The notes beneath the pieces were generated by a model. That model was given only the letters and a program-made list of their open reading frames with translations. It did not search any database and was not told the DNA's origin. From CALNXN01 sp942490645 (lineage in GTDB: Bacteria > Pseudomonadota > Alphaproteobacteria > Rhodobacterales > Rhodobacteraceae): DNA of 64,000 bases. Position numbers and translations under genes: made by a program. Positions 8,899 through 16,964 of this stretch are shown here, piece after piece (positions within the stretch are counted from its first letter, which is position 1; every line of letters starts with the position of its first letter). The stretch covers positions 376,339 through 440,338 of the forward strand of contig CALNXN010000011.1 in NCBI GenBank assembly GCA_942490645.1, read 5' to 3'.

Positions 8899-9451
8899 CC
8901 GGGCGCACCTCGGTCACTTCGGGGATATAGTGACGCAGCAGGTTTTCGATGCCCATTTTCAGGGTCAATGTCGAAGACGGACACCCGGCGCACGCACCTT
9001 GCATGTGCAGGTAAACGACACCGCGGTCAAACCCGTGGAATGTGATGTCGCCACCATCCTGAGCCACCGCAGGGCGCACACGACTATCGAGCAACTCTTT
9101 GATCTGGTTGACGATAACGCCATCTTCGCCGGTGTGTTCGGCATGACCGGATGCCGGAGCATGATCGCCCGACATGACGGGCTGGCCTGATTGGAAATGC
9201 TCCATGATCGCGCCCAGAAGGGCAGGTTTGATGTGATCCCAATCGACCGCGTCGGTCTTGGTCACCGTGACAAAGTCTGAGCCAAAAAAGACACCGGCGA
9301 CACCATCAACTGCGAAAATCCGTGTGGCCAGCGGCGATTTGTCTGCCGTTTCGGGCGTCGGGAAATCGGCCGTTCCCATTTCCAGCACGGTTTGTCCGGG
9401 CAGAAACTTCAACGTCGCGGGGTTGGGTGTGGATTCCGTTTGAATGAACAT
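8891..9451 (-). CDS. NifU family Fe-S scaffold/carrier protein (Nfu type)
   Basis: A 186-residue Nfu-type protein with an N-terminal Nfu_N domain beginning MFIQTESTPNPATLKF. The C-terminal NifU domain carries the CxxC cluster ligand motif in GACAGCPSS near residue 150. It assembles or delivers Fe-S clusters in the cytosol. The start at 9451 is decided by the AGGAG 8 bases upstream and the family N-terminus; the frame extends upstream to 9583 without homology. It is the first gene of the nifU-tsaB-rimI unit. Confidence 0.92.
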   Translation of the reverse strand: MFIQTESTPNPATLKFLPGQTVLEMGTADFPTPETADKSPLATRIFAVDGVAGVFFGSDFVTVTKTDAVDWDHIKPALLGAIMEHFQSGQPVMSGDHAPASGHAEHTGEDGVIVNQIKELLDSRVRPAVAQDGGDITFHGFDRGVVYLHMQGACAGCPSSTLTLKMGIENLLRHYIPEVTEVRPVA

Positions 9452-9674
9452 TGCTGGCTCTCCTGAGGTTGCTTCAGATATGCGTTCGCGGCGAAGGTAA
9501 GTCAAGGATTGGAACCATTCTAAACCGTTCAGTGGCAAGCTGATGCAGCCGATATCGCTTCTTGATCGTCGCGGTCCTGCCATATTCGATCACAACAAGA
9601 CCACAGTCCGCGCGCAATGTTGCCTGCCTTTGCTCATAGCTTGTTAACCAAAATAATATGGGCAAGAGCAGAAA

Positions 9675-10688
9675 ATGAATGACAATTGGCAACACGTAGG
9701 CCGCCGCAAAAGCGGTGGTCTTGAGGGGCGCAAAGCCCTTTCGAACTTCTATGAGATGGCTGAAACGCACAGGCATACGCATTTTGCTGATGGAATGGAG
9801 GAATTGGAGAGGCGCGCTTCAGGGCAACCGGCGCACCCCGATCTTGATCGCCATTCCGTCTTTGCAGCTCTTGTGCATCAACGTGCGGACCATCTGCGTG
9901 CAGTGGACGAAATGGCCGAGGCCGCCTATGCGGAGCTGCGCCGACAAACGCAAATGTTATGGTTTTGTTGTTTTCTCGATGCTGATGCGTGCGACCAGAT
10001 CGCGGATTTGCTGGAATTGGAAATGGGCTGGCTGGCACGGGCGGACTTCATAGCGTCCCTCGCCGAGGTCCGCGATGCGCTTGGGGCCGCGTATTTCATC
10101 GCCAATCGCCCTGTCGAAGGCGATCCTGAACGTTCCGCCCATGTGCGTTTGATGGAACGCTGGGAGTTGGAAGCGGTGGCAGCATCGTTCACAACAGCCA
10201 AAGCCAAAGCAGCTTGGATCGCGCAATTGGGATCGGATTGCCTGCATGAGTTCGTGTTGAATTTCGACTGGGACGCCGAAGATGTTTCCGTGTTGCATGC
10301 GGTCATCGACAACCCGGCGTGTGACAAAGCCACGGCAATGACGCTCTATGCGTTTGCGGGGCCAGACCACTACGATGCGCTAGGGAACGACAAGGATGGA
10401 TGTGACCGGGAACGCATTGCACTGCTCGACAAGATACATTCCCGGGTTGAAGCCTTCGGATTCGGACCGTCGCAGTTCATTCCCGGCGACGAGATGATCC
10501 TATGGAAGACCTACCGTGACACGACTTTGGCCGCCGGGCGACCGATGCGATGGGTGTTCTCTGATCACGCGTTCGAGGGATTTGGACAGCACGATCATAT
10601 GCCGCGTTACGTTTATCAAAGCGAAAGCCGGTGTTTCATGACACCATTTGAACGGTGGTCGTCCATTCGTTTGGTGTCGTCACGGTGA
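9675..10688 (+). CDS. DUF4274 domain-containing protein
   Basis: A 337-residue cytosolic protein of unknown function. The segment around residues 180-225 (SDCLHEFVLNFDWDAEDVS, then an HAVIDNPACDKATAM-like stretch) matches the DUF4274 pattern, a short helical module found in stand-alone and immunity-like proteins. The C-terminus (residues 250-335) is charged and aromatic-rich. It has no signal peptide or membrane helix. It is divergent from nifU and converges on the UspA gene with a 3-base gap. No function is proposed. Confidence 0.7.
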   Translation: MNDNWQHVGRRKSGGLEGRKALSNFYEMAETHRHTHFADGMEELERRASGQPAHPDLDRHSVFAALVHQRADHLRAVDEMAEAAYAELRRQTQMLWFCCFLDADACDQIADLLELEMGWLARADFIASLAEVRDALGAAYFIANRPVEGDPERSAHVRLMERWELEAVAASFTTAKAKAAWIAQLGSDCLHEFVLNFDWDAEDVSVLHAVIDNPACDKATAMTLYAFAGPDHYDALGNDKDGCDRERIALLDKIHSRVEAFGFGPSQFIPGDEMILWKTYRDTTLAAGRPMRWVFSDHAFEGFGQHDHMPRYVYQSESRCFMTPFERWSSIRLVSSR

Positions 10689-10691
10689 TAC

Positions 10692-11147
10692 TCAGGTAAT
10701 CGCTTCCAGCTTTTCCTTGCTCAAATCGCCCGGAACGATGGTGATCGGAATAGGCAAGGCACCTGCGTTCTTGGTCAGCTGGGTCACCAGCGGGCCGGGG
10801 CCTTTCTTGCCTGTTCCGGCGCCCAGAACAAGCACGCCCACCTCGGGATCATCGCGCACCTGAGCGATGATTTCTTCAACGGCATGGCCTTCTCGGATCA
10901 CCAGTTCAGGGTCAACACCCTGACGATCCCGCATCCATTTCGCAAAAACCTCGTAATGCACTTCGATGCGTTCACGCGCCTCCTCGCGCATGACTTCTCC
11001 CACGCCGATCCAATGATTGAACTCATCTGGCGGAATGACCGAGAGGATTTGAACACCGCCCCCTGTGTTGGCGGCCCGCATGGCGGCAAAGCGCATGGCA
11101 TTCAGGCATTCGCGACTGTCGTCGAGCACGACCAGAAACTTGCGCAT
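10692..11147 (-). CDS. Universal stress protein UspA family
   Basis: A 151-residue single-domain universal stress protein. It starts with the family strand KFLVVLDDSRECLNAMRFA and ends with the nucleotide loop region VLVLGAGTGKKGPGP and strand PITIVPG. The glycine pattern only partly follows the ATP-binding G-2x-G-9x-G(S/T) consensus, so nucleotide binding is uncertain. It is divergently arranged with the BLUF photoreceptor gene across a 148-base intergenic region, which allows co-regulation. Confidence 0.9.
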   Translation of the reverse strand: MRKFLVVLDDSRECLNAMRFAAMRAANTGGGVQILSVIPPDEFNHWIGVGEVMREEARERIEVHYEVFAKWMRDRQGVDPELVIREGHAVEEIIAQVRDDPEVGVLVLGAGTGKKGPGPLVTQLTKNAGALPIPITIVPGDLSKEKLEAIT

Positions 11148-11295
11148 GGTGTAGTGTCTCCCTTAAACGCGGATCATGGCGGCACTTGCGCCCGCACGCA
11201 ATCGTAATCTGTTCAGCCTTACGGGTGCTGGACTTTGCCAGCGATAAGCCGCAATCTACTCAGACTTCAGGCTGACGCGGGGGTCACCCATTTCG

Positions 11296-11682
11296 ATGCA
11301 GCAATTGATTTACATGTCCAGACCATTTGGCTTTGACGCGCAAACGCTGGCCGGTATTCTTTCGACGGCACGTTTGAACAATGCCAGAAACGATGTCACG
11401 GGCGCTTTGATTTGCCGAGAAGACATTTATTTGCAGTTGCTTGAAGGGCCGGCTCAAAAGGTCGAGAACACCTTTGAACACATATCTCAGGATGACCGAC
11501 ACGTCGAAGTGCAAGTGCTCGTGCGCTGCGAGGTTGAAGACCGGTTGTTTCCTGACTGGACCATGAAACACGACCCGGCGCGCTCTTGGCTGTGGACCAA
11601 GGATGAGATCCACGGCGGCGTCATGAATCAATTAAACCCGCGAGAAATCCGCGAAGTGTTCCTGAAACTGGCGCATCCCTAA
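11296..11682 (+). CDS. Short BLUF-domain blue-light sensor protein
   Basis: A 128-residue protein made almost entirely of a BLUF (flavin-binding blue-light) domain. Residues expected at the flavin pocket are present: Tyr6 (LIYMSR), Asn29 (NARNDVTG), Gln47 (YLQLLEG) and Trp88 (FPDWTM). Short BLUF proteins sense blue light through a Tyr-Gln hydrogen-bond switch and act through a separate partner, because they carry no effector domain. The 3' end overlaps the end of the convergent aminotransferase gene by 4 bases. The partner is unknown; the nearest candidate by position is the divergent usp gene. Confidence 0.9.
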   Translation: MQQLIYMSRPFGFDAQTLAGILSTARLNNARNDVTGALICREDIYLQLLEGPAQKVENTFEHISQDDRHVEVQVLVRCEVEDRLFPDWTMKHDPARSWLWTKDEIHGGVMNQLNPREIREVFLKLAHP

Positions 11683-12545
11683 AGCGGTTCGGATGCCGCC
11701 CAGTCCCAATACATTTCGCGCACACGCCGTGTGATAGGCCCGACCTGAAATTGGCTGTCCTCGAACGCCTTCACAGGTGTGACCTTGGCCATATTGCCGG
11801 AGATGAAGATTTCGTCGGCATCATGGAAATCATCAAAGCTCAATACCGTTTCGTGCACCTTTACACCGTCGGCGCGCAGGTTTTTCATGTGTCGGGCGCG
11901 GGTGATCCCCGCGAGAAAGGTGCCATTTGCAATAGGCGTAAAGACCTCGGCGTCTTTGACCATGAACACATTGGCCGTAGCGGTTTCGGCAACGTTGCCC
12001 ATCGCATCCGCGACCAACGCGTTATTGAAACCCTTGGCGCGCGCTTCTGCCAACATGCGCGCATTGTTGGGATAAAGACAGCCGGCCTTTGCATTCACCA
12101 CGCTGCTTTCCAGCACGGGGCGGCGAAACCGTGTGGTGGTCAACGTGATTGCCGTATCGGCCGAGGGCATCGGAATTTCTTCCAGACACAGCGCAAATCC
12201 AACGCGATCGGGGTCCGGGACGATTGCCGTCACATCACCATCGATGCCCCAATACATAGGACGGATGTAAATCGGTGTTCCCGGCGCATAGGCCCGTAGC
12301 CCTTCGCGCGCGATCTCGACCATCTCTTCGGTGGAGACTGTGGGGTTGAGCATCAGAGCCCGCGCCGAGCGGTTGACGCGGTCGCAGTGCGCTTTGAGAT
12401 CGGGGATCAGGCCGTTGACCATCCGTGCGCCATCAAACACCGAACTGCCGAGCCACGCACCGTGATCTGCCGCTGACATGATCGGTTGATCGCCGTCATG
12501 CCATGCGCCGTTCACATAGGTGCGAATGTTGATACCTGTGCTCAT
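11679..12545 (-). CDS. Branched-chain amino acid aminotransferase-like protein (PLP fold type IV)
   Basis: A 288-residue class IV aminotransferase. The PLP lysine is Lys153 in NAKAGCLYPNN, followed by the family motifs VADAMGNVAETATANVFMV and TFLAGITRARHM. It would transfer amino groups between glutamate and branched-chain 2-oxo acids, or act on a related substrate (D-amino-acid transaminase and ADC lyase share the fold). The conserved Gly-Ile-Thr-Arg C-terminal motif favours IlvE-like chemistry. The upstream neighbour is a 75-residue hypothetical gene on the same strand. Confidence 0.85.
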   Translation of the reverse strand: MSTGINIRTYVNGAWHDGDQPIMSAADHGAWLGSSVFDGARMVNGLIPDLKAHCDRVNRSARALMLNPTVSTEEMVEIAREGLRAYAPGTPIYIRPMYWGIDGDVTAIVPDPDRVGFALCLEEIPMPSADTAITLTTTRFRRPVLESSVVNAKAGCLYPNNARMLAEARAKGFNNALVADAMGNVAETATANVFMVKDAEVFTPIANGTFLAGITRARHMKNLRADGVKVHETVLSFDDFHDADEIFISGNMAKVTPVKAFEDSQFQVGPITRRVREMYWDWAASEPL

Positions 12546-12566
12546 TTTGTCTCCTGAGTGTGTTGG

Positions 12567-12794
12567 TTACTCGGCACGGTAAACACCTTCGGGCAAATTC
12601 AGCGCCGAGACCAGATCGCGCCACTGTTCGGGCGAAAGGGTCACCGACACCACCCGATCTTGACGTGCATCATATTGATTTAGCAAAATCGCACTCTCGG
12701 TCGCATGGACTGTGACATCCTCCTGCAACGGCGGACCTCCCTCGTCCACGAGGGTCACTACGGTTGCGTCGAATTCATGCTCAATCGTAAACAT
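12567..12794 (-). CDS. Small conserved hypothetical protein
   Basis: A 75-residue acidic protein with no recognisable domain, signal or membrane segment. It appears to be two short beta hairpins followed by a helix (SPEQWRDLVSALNLPEG). It lies 21 bases upstream of the aminotransferase gene on the same strand, so co-transcription is likely. Real coding status is supported by position and codon use rather than by recognised homology. Confidence 0.6.
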   Translation of the reverse strand: MFTIEHEFDATVVTLVDEGGPPLQEDVTVHATESAILLNQYDARQDRVVSVTLSPEQWRDLVSALNLPEGVYRAE

Positions 12795-12920
12795 ATGCGC
12801 ACATTACGTTATGAAAGCGGCTTTGCAAGCGCTACAAACCTGCGTGATTGGGCTGTGCCAATCTATGGTCCGTGCTAGACTTCTGTTTGACGTGCTTTGC
12901 CAAAAAGGAAAACTACCGGC

Positions 12921-13625
12921 ATGATGAGATCATTGATCGTTCTGAGCGCAATTTTGGTTTTGAGTGCCTGTGACGTTCCGGCGCCGGGGCCAACCACTGC
13001 GGCATCTGCACCCGCTGACAAAGCCGAGGTGTCTTCGCCGCAAGCCAAACGAACTTTTGCGCAGGTCGTGCAGACAGTTGAGCCTGTGGCCGAACGTGAG
13101 TGCCGGGCGCGGACAACTGGGGTGAATTGTGACTTCAACATCGTCATTGATGAGCGCCCCGGCCAGCCGGTCAACGCCTATCAAACGCTGGATCGGGCCG
13201 GGCGGCCGATTATCGCCTTTACCGTTCCGATGATAGAAGACGTGCGCAATGCAGATGAGTTGGCGTTTGTTATGAGCCACGAAGCCGCGCACCACATAGA
13301 AGGCCACATCCAGCGCCAACGCGACAATCAGGTGGCGAGTGCGGTTTTGGCGGGGTCACTGGCTGCGTTGGTCGGGGGCAGTTCCGAGGTTGTGCGTAAC
13401 GCCCAACGCACCGGTGCGATCGTCGGCGCGCGCGCTTATTCCAAGTCGTTCGAGCTGGAAGCTGACGCTTTGGGCACGGTCATCGCGAAACGCGCGGGCT
13501 ATGACCCATTGCGCGGCGCTCTCTTTTTCAACCGCATTCCTGATCCCGGCAACCGTTTTCTTGGAACACATCCGCCCAACGCGCAGCGGTTGGAGTTGGT
13601 GCGCCAAACCGCAGCGGGGCTTTAG
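12921..13625 (+). CDS. M48 family metallopeptidase, lipoprotein
   Basis: A 234-residue lipoprotein protease. The signal peptide ends in lipobox LSAC with the lipidated Cys17. The zinc motif HEAAH is at residues 120-124, and the third ligand glutamate lies in the later FELEADALG. M48/BepA- or LoiP-like proteins degrade or chaperone misassembled outer membrane proteins in the periplasm. The start at 12921 follows AAGGAA with a 10-base spacer. The 3' end overlaps the convergent membrane-protein gene by 4 bases. Confidence 0.9.
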   Translation: MMRSLIVLSAILVLSACDVPAPGPTTAASAPADKAEVSSPQAKRTFAQVVQTVEPVAERECRARTTGVNCDFNIVIDERPGQPVNAYQTLDRAGRPIIAFTVPMIEDVRNADELAFVMSHEAAHHIEGHIQRQRDNQVASAVLAGSLAALVGGSSEVVRNAQRTGAIVGARAYSKSFELEADALGTVIAKRAGYDPLRGALFFNRIPDPGNRFLGTHPPNAQRLELVRQTAAGL

Positions 13626-13909
13626 GGATATCGCGGCGCATTCAGCGGATTGGGGCGGAGTACCCGCAGCGCAATGCCCAATATCGACATGATGACCCAA
13701 AACCCTTGGATCAGTGCAGATGCCAAATTGAAGTTGACGGAAAGCCCCAGCAGAACCAGTGACGCTGCAGTCAGGTTCAGGCAAAAATACAGCACAGAAT
13801 TGCTGGACAGAACGCGGGCTGTCAGCAGTGTGTAATTCGCCACGTAAATCGCAAAACCGATCACGCCAGCGATGTCGTACATATGCGGAGGAATATGCGA
13901 AAAATCCAT
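13622..13909 (-). CDS. CBU_0592 family small integral membrane protein
   Basis: A 95-residue protein with three predicted transmembrane helices (about residues 12-30, 38-57 and 62-82) and a short proline-rich tail. The pattern DIAGVIGFAIYVANYTLL and LNLTAASLVLLGL matches the uncharacterised CBU_0592 family. The function is unknown. Confidence 0.75.
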   Translation of the reverse strand: MDFSHIPPHMYDIAGVIGFAIYVANYTLLTARVLSSNSVLYFCLNLTAASLVLLGLSVNFNLASALIQGFWVIMSILGIALRVLRPNPLNAPRYP

Positions 13910-14007
13910 TCGACTCGTCCAAATTAGAGAGCAATCAATGCCTACAGTTTCAATATGATCGACCCTAACATCGTGCGCCTGCCGCGTCAGGTCAGGTATA
14001 CCCGACC

Positions 14008-14367
14008 TTGCTGAAACTGGGGCTTGTTCTGACGGATCGTGGGTCGCGATATGCGGTCACTGGAACACCTGCGTTGACCCGCAAAGAGATCGATGCGGCG
14101 TTGCTTGAACTGCGCAAGGACAAGGCCTACGCCAAAGCTACGCACAACAGCTGGGGCGCTGTGCTATCAGGCACCGGAGCCCTGAAAGCGGACGATGGCG
14201 AAGCCGGTGCCGGAATGACAATTGTTCGAATGCTTGAGCGTGAGGGGCTATGCGACCATGTGGTAATCGTTACCCGCTGGTACGGTGGCAAACATCTGGG
14301 CGGTGACAGGTTTCGCCACGTTCAAACCTGTGTGCGCGCCTATCTTGATGCGCTTTTGGCTGCCTGA
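14008..14367 (+). CDS. IMPACT/YigZ (UPF0029) family protein, N-terminal domain only
   Basis: A 119-residue protein with the IMPACT-family signature: KADDGEAGAGMTIV (usually DDGEPsGTAG), then VIVTRWYGGKHLGGDRF. Typical YigZ proteins are about 200 residues with a second ferredoxin-like domain, which is absent here. The start is uncertain: upstream there is an in-frame stop at 13966 and no ATG or GTG, so TTG 14008 is the best candidate. The role in E. coli is unclear; eukaryotic IMPACT regulates translation. Confidence 0.7.
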   Translation: MLKLGLVLTDRGSRYAVTGTPALTRKEIDAALLELRKDKAYAKATHNSWGAVLSGTGALKADDGEAGAGMTIVRMLEREGLCDHVVIVTRWYGGKHLGGDRFRHVQTCVRAYLDALLAA

Positions 14368-14747
14368 CGTGCAGATCGGGCCACACGCCGTTTGTGACTG
14401 GCATAGAGCATCGGGGCCAAGATCAGATCATAAACCCAGTTGGCCAACTGGTAGATGCCGGGTCGGCTGACAAGCTTGGCGATCCACTGGTATCTGGGGA
14501 TATCCGACCACAGCACGACAAACGCGTCCACTCCCACGTAGGTCCGAGACGCCTTGCGGACATGAAACCGCCGCGCGGCCTGTTCCGGTGTGACACCCCA
14601 ATTGTCGCAGTGATCTGGCGCGTTCAGATCTGCGAACGTAATGGGCAATGCGCCGTCTTCGGATAAACGCGCATAGTGATCAACTTCGCGGCTGCACACC
14701 GGGCATTGTGCATTGTACAGCACGTCTGTGGTTTGTTTTTCTGTCAT
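14340..14747 (-). CDS. DUF393 (DCC) family thiol-disulfide oxidoreductase-like protein
   Basis: A 135-residue protein of the DCC family, with the CxxC motif in AQCPVCSREVDHY near residue 16 (the usual form is DGxCxxC, here NAQC). It then has a FADLNAPDHCDNWGV segment and a helical, membrane-proximal C-terminus. These proteins are thioredoxin-fold-like, and their substrate is unknown. The 3' end overlaps the convergent IMPACT gene by 28 bases. Confidence 0.75.
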   Translation of the reverse strand: MTEKQTTDVLYNAQCPVCSREVDHYARLSEDGALPITFADLNAPDHCDNWGVTPEQAARRFHVRKASRTYVGVDAFVVLWSDIPRYQWIAKLVSRPGIYQLANWVYDLILAPMLYASHKRRVARSARQAAKSASR

Positions 14748-14800
14748 AAAGAATAGGTAGCATGCAGCTTGGCTGCGTCACCTGCACGATTGTCGCAGGC

Positions 14801-15145
14801 TTAGTGCGGCTTGTTGCTATCGATCCACTTCGACATGAGTTTTTTGTCGTGAAAGCACTCGCGTGGAATCTCCCTGCGCTTGATCCGCGCAATCCGTTCC
14901 GCAAAGGCAACTTGCTTTGAGCTGGGATAGTTTTGAAACCGACTGGCTGGTGGGGTGGATTTGTTGTTCTCGATCCAATCCGAGAGTTTCGCCCGATTTT
15001 GCGCAAGGTTTTGCGGCAAAGGTTGCCCTAGGCGCAAAGCAATCTTTTGCGCAAACGCCAGTTGCTTTGGCGTTGCCGGGTGAGACGCCGGTTGCGCTCC
15101 CTTGGCCGGAGTGAACATGCCGGGGAAATTAGGCTGGAACGACAT
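14801..15145 (-). CDS. Small protein with two tandem KQ-AFA-IA helical repeats
   Basis: A 114-residue basic protein made of two copies of a roughly 35-residue helical motif: PKQLAFAQKIALRLGQPLP...LSDWIENNK and SKQVAFAERIARIKRREIP...MSKWIDSNK. The motif resembles the short C-terminal module of plasmid-type topoisomerase III/primase-like proteins, so nucleic acid or protein docking is possible. The start is decided by GGAG 7 bases before ATG 15145 (MSFQPNFPG); the in-frame ATG 6 bases upstream lies almost on the SD. No function is known. Confidence 0.7.
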   Translation of the reverse strand: MSFQPNFPGMFTPAKGAQPASHPATPKQLAFAQKIALRLGQPLPQNLAQNRAKLSDWIENNKSTPPASRFQNYPSSKQVAFAERIARIKRREIPRECFHDKKLMSKWIDSNKPH

Positions 15146-15224
15146 AACCATGCTCCTTTTGCATTGGATACTTCCAATATAGAACAAAAGTGGAACATTT
15201 TCAAGATTGGCTGGTTTGAGGCAA

Positions 15225-15467
15225 TCAAAGCCCGTTGTGTGACCCGTCGCACAAGGGTGCTTTGCCCGTCGCTTTGCAGCCACAGAAGTACAAGGTCTTG
15301 TCGGCTTCGGCTTGGTATTTCATTGGCGTGAACGACGTATCTTTATGCGAGCCGTCGCAGAATGGCTGTTTGGAAGATTGCCCACAGGTGCACCAGAAAT
15401 ACGCTTTTCCTGCAGTCACCTCGACGGGGTAAGGTGCTTTTTGAGCGATTTTTGGGGCGTCTGACAT
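15225..15467 (-). CDS. CDGSH iron-sulfur domain protein, tandem motif
   Basis: An 80-residue protein with two zinc-finger-type CDGSH motifs, each with a C-x-C-x2-(S/T) lead-in: CTCGQSSKQPFCDGSHK and FCGCKATGKAPLCDGSHN. Each can bind one redox-active 2Fe-2S cluster through three Cys and one His. Small bacterial tandem-CDGSH proteins are cytosolic; a role in redox or iron homeostasis is inferred. The start has GGAGA 6 bases upstream. Confidence 0.92.
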   Translation of the reverse strand: MSDAPKIAQKAPYPVEVTAGKAYFWCTCGQSSKQPFCDGSHKDTSFTPMKYQAEADKTLYFCGCKATGKAPLCDGSHNGL

Positions 15468-15533
15468 GGTTGTCTCCTGTTGATGATTGACAAAAAACTA
15501 GACCGCGGATCGCATTAGGAAAGAGCGTTCTTT

Positions 15534-16904
15534 TCAGATCAGTTTGCCCCAAAGGTCATATTCCCCAGCCTCATCGATCTTGACGCGCACGATTTGTCCA
15601 ACTTTCAATGCCGCGTGATCCTGATCGATAAAGAGATTGCCATCAATCTCCGGTGCATCTGCCATTGTGCGGCATGTCGCGGCGTCCTCGTCGACCTCAT
15701 CAACGATCACATCAATCGTCCGGCCGACCTTTGCAGCGAGCTTGGCTTCGGAAATGGCCTGAGCTTTGGACATGAACCGGTCCCACCGGTCTTGTTTGAC
15801 CTCGGCGTCGACATGATCCGGCAAGGCATTTGACCGTGCGCCCGCAACGTTCTCGTACTGAAAGCAACCCACCCGATCGAGTTGCGCCTCATCCAGCCAA
15901 TCCAACAGGGTTTGAAACTCTTGCTCTGTCTCACCGGGATATCCGACGATAAATGTCGAACGCAGTGTCAAATCCGGGCAAACTTCGCGCCATGCGGCAA
16001 TTTCATCCAGAGTTTTGGCCGCAGCGGCGGGTCTGGCCATGCGGCGCAACGTGTCGGGGTGCGCATGCTGAAAGGGAATATCGAGATACGGCAAAACCAA
16101 ACCCTGCGCCATCAGCGGGATCAACTGCCGCACATGGGGGTAGGGGTAGACATAGTGCAGCCGGACCCAAGCCCCGAGCGAGCCCAAATCGCGCGCCAAA
16201 TCCGTGATATGCGCCCGGTGTCCGTTGCTTTCAGCATGTTTGATGTCCACGCCGTAAGCGGATGTGTCTTGCGAAATCACCAGCAGCTCTTGCACGCCAT
16301 TTTCGACCAGCCGCTCCGCTTCGCGCATGATTGCATGCGCTGGTCGGCTGGCGAGACGTCCGCGCATATCGGGAATGATACAGAATTTGCACTTGTGATT
16401 GCAGCCTTCTGAAATCTTCAGATAACTATAGTGACGCGGTGTCAGGCTAACGCCCGACGCCGGCAGCAAATCGACAAAAGGGTCAGGATCGGGCGGCACG
16501 GCCGCGTGCACTGCGTCCAGCACCTGTTCATACTGATGCGGGCCGGTGACGGCCAAAACCTTGGGGTGGGCACCTGTGATGAACTCGGGCTCGGCACCCA
16601 AACAACCGGTAACGATCACTCTGCCGTTTTCGGCCAATGCTTCGCCGATGGCGTCGAGGCTTTCCGCTTTGGCGGAATCCAGAAATCCGCAGGTGTTCAC
16701 GATCACCGCATCTGCACCGGAATAGTCTGGCGAAATCCCATAGCCTTCCGCACGCAAACGGGTCAAAATCCGCTCGCTGTCGACCAATGCCTTGGGACAG
16801 CCCAGCGACACCATGCCGATGGTCGGTTGGCCCGGACGGCTGGATTGCGGAAGCTTGGCGCTGGGCGCAAGGTCGGGGCGCAGATTGGGTGGGTTTGTGC
16901 TCAT
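15534..16904 (-). CDS. rimO: RimO, ribosomal protein uS12 aspartate methylthiotransferase
   Basis: A 456-residue radical SAM methylthiotransferase. The N-terminal UPF0004 domain has three cluster cysteines (in LGCPKALVDSE, NTCGFLDSA and TGCLGAE). The radical SAM CxxxCxxC motif is in CNHKCKFCIIP, and there is a C-terminal TRAM domain. It adds a methylthio group to Asp89 (E. coli numbering) of S12. The motif SLGCPKALVDSE separates it from MiaB. It is divergent from asmA, with a 60-base intergenic region. Confidence 0.95.
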   Translation of the reverse strand: MSTNPPNLRPDLAPSAKLPQSSRPGQPTIGMVSLGCPKALVDSERILTRLRAEGYGISPDYSGADAVIVNTCGFLDSAKAESLDAIGEALAENGRVIVTGCLGAEPEFITGAHPKVLAVTGPHQYEQVLDAVHAAVPPDPDPFVDLLPASGVSLTPRHYSYLKISEGCNHKCKFCIIPDMRGRLASRPAHAIMREAERLVENGVQELLVISQDTSAYGVDIKHAESNGHRAHITDLARDLGSLGAWVRLHYVYPYPHVRQLIPLMAQGLVLPYLDIPFQHAHPDTLRRMARPAAAAKTLDEIAAWREVCPDLTLRSTFIVGYPGETEQEFQTLLDWLDEAQLDRVGCFQYENVAGARSNALPDHVDAEVKQDRWDRFMSKAQAISEAKLAAKVGRTIDVIVDEVDEDAATCRTMADAPEIDGNLFIDQDHAALKVGQIVRVKIDEAGEYDLWGKLI

Positions 16905-16964
16905 GCTTTGCGCTATAGTGGATGTATTGGTGGCGGGAAAGTCCTCGCGGTTGGGAGAATGGCG

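Noticed and set aside
16431..16958. Long plus-strand extension upstream of the AsmA gene
   Set aside because: It is antisense to the conserved rimO gene. The ribosome-binding site and signal helix place the real start at 16965.
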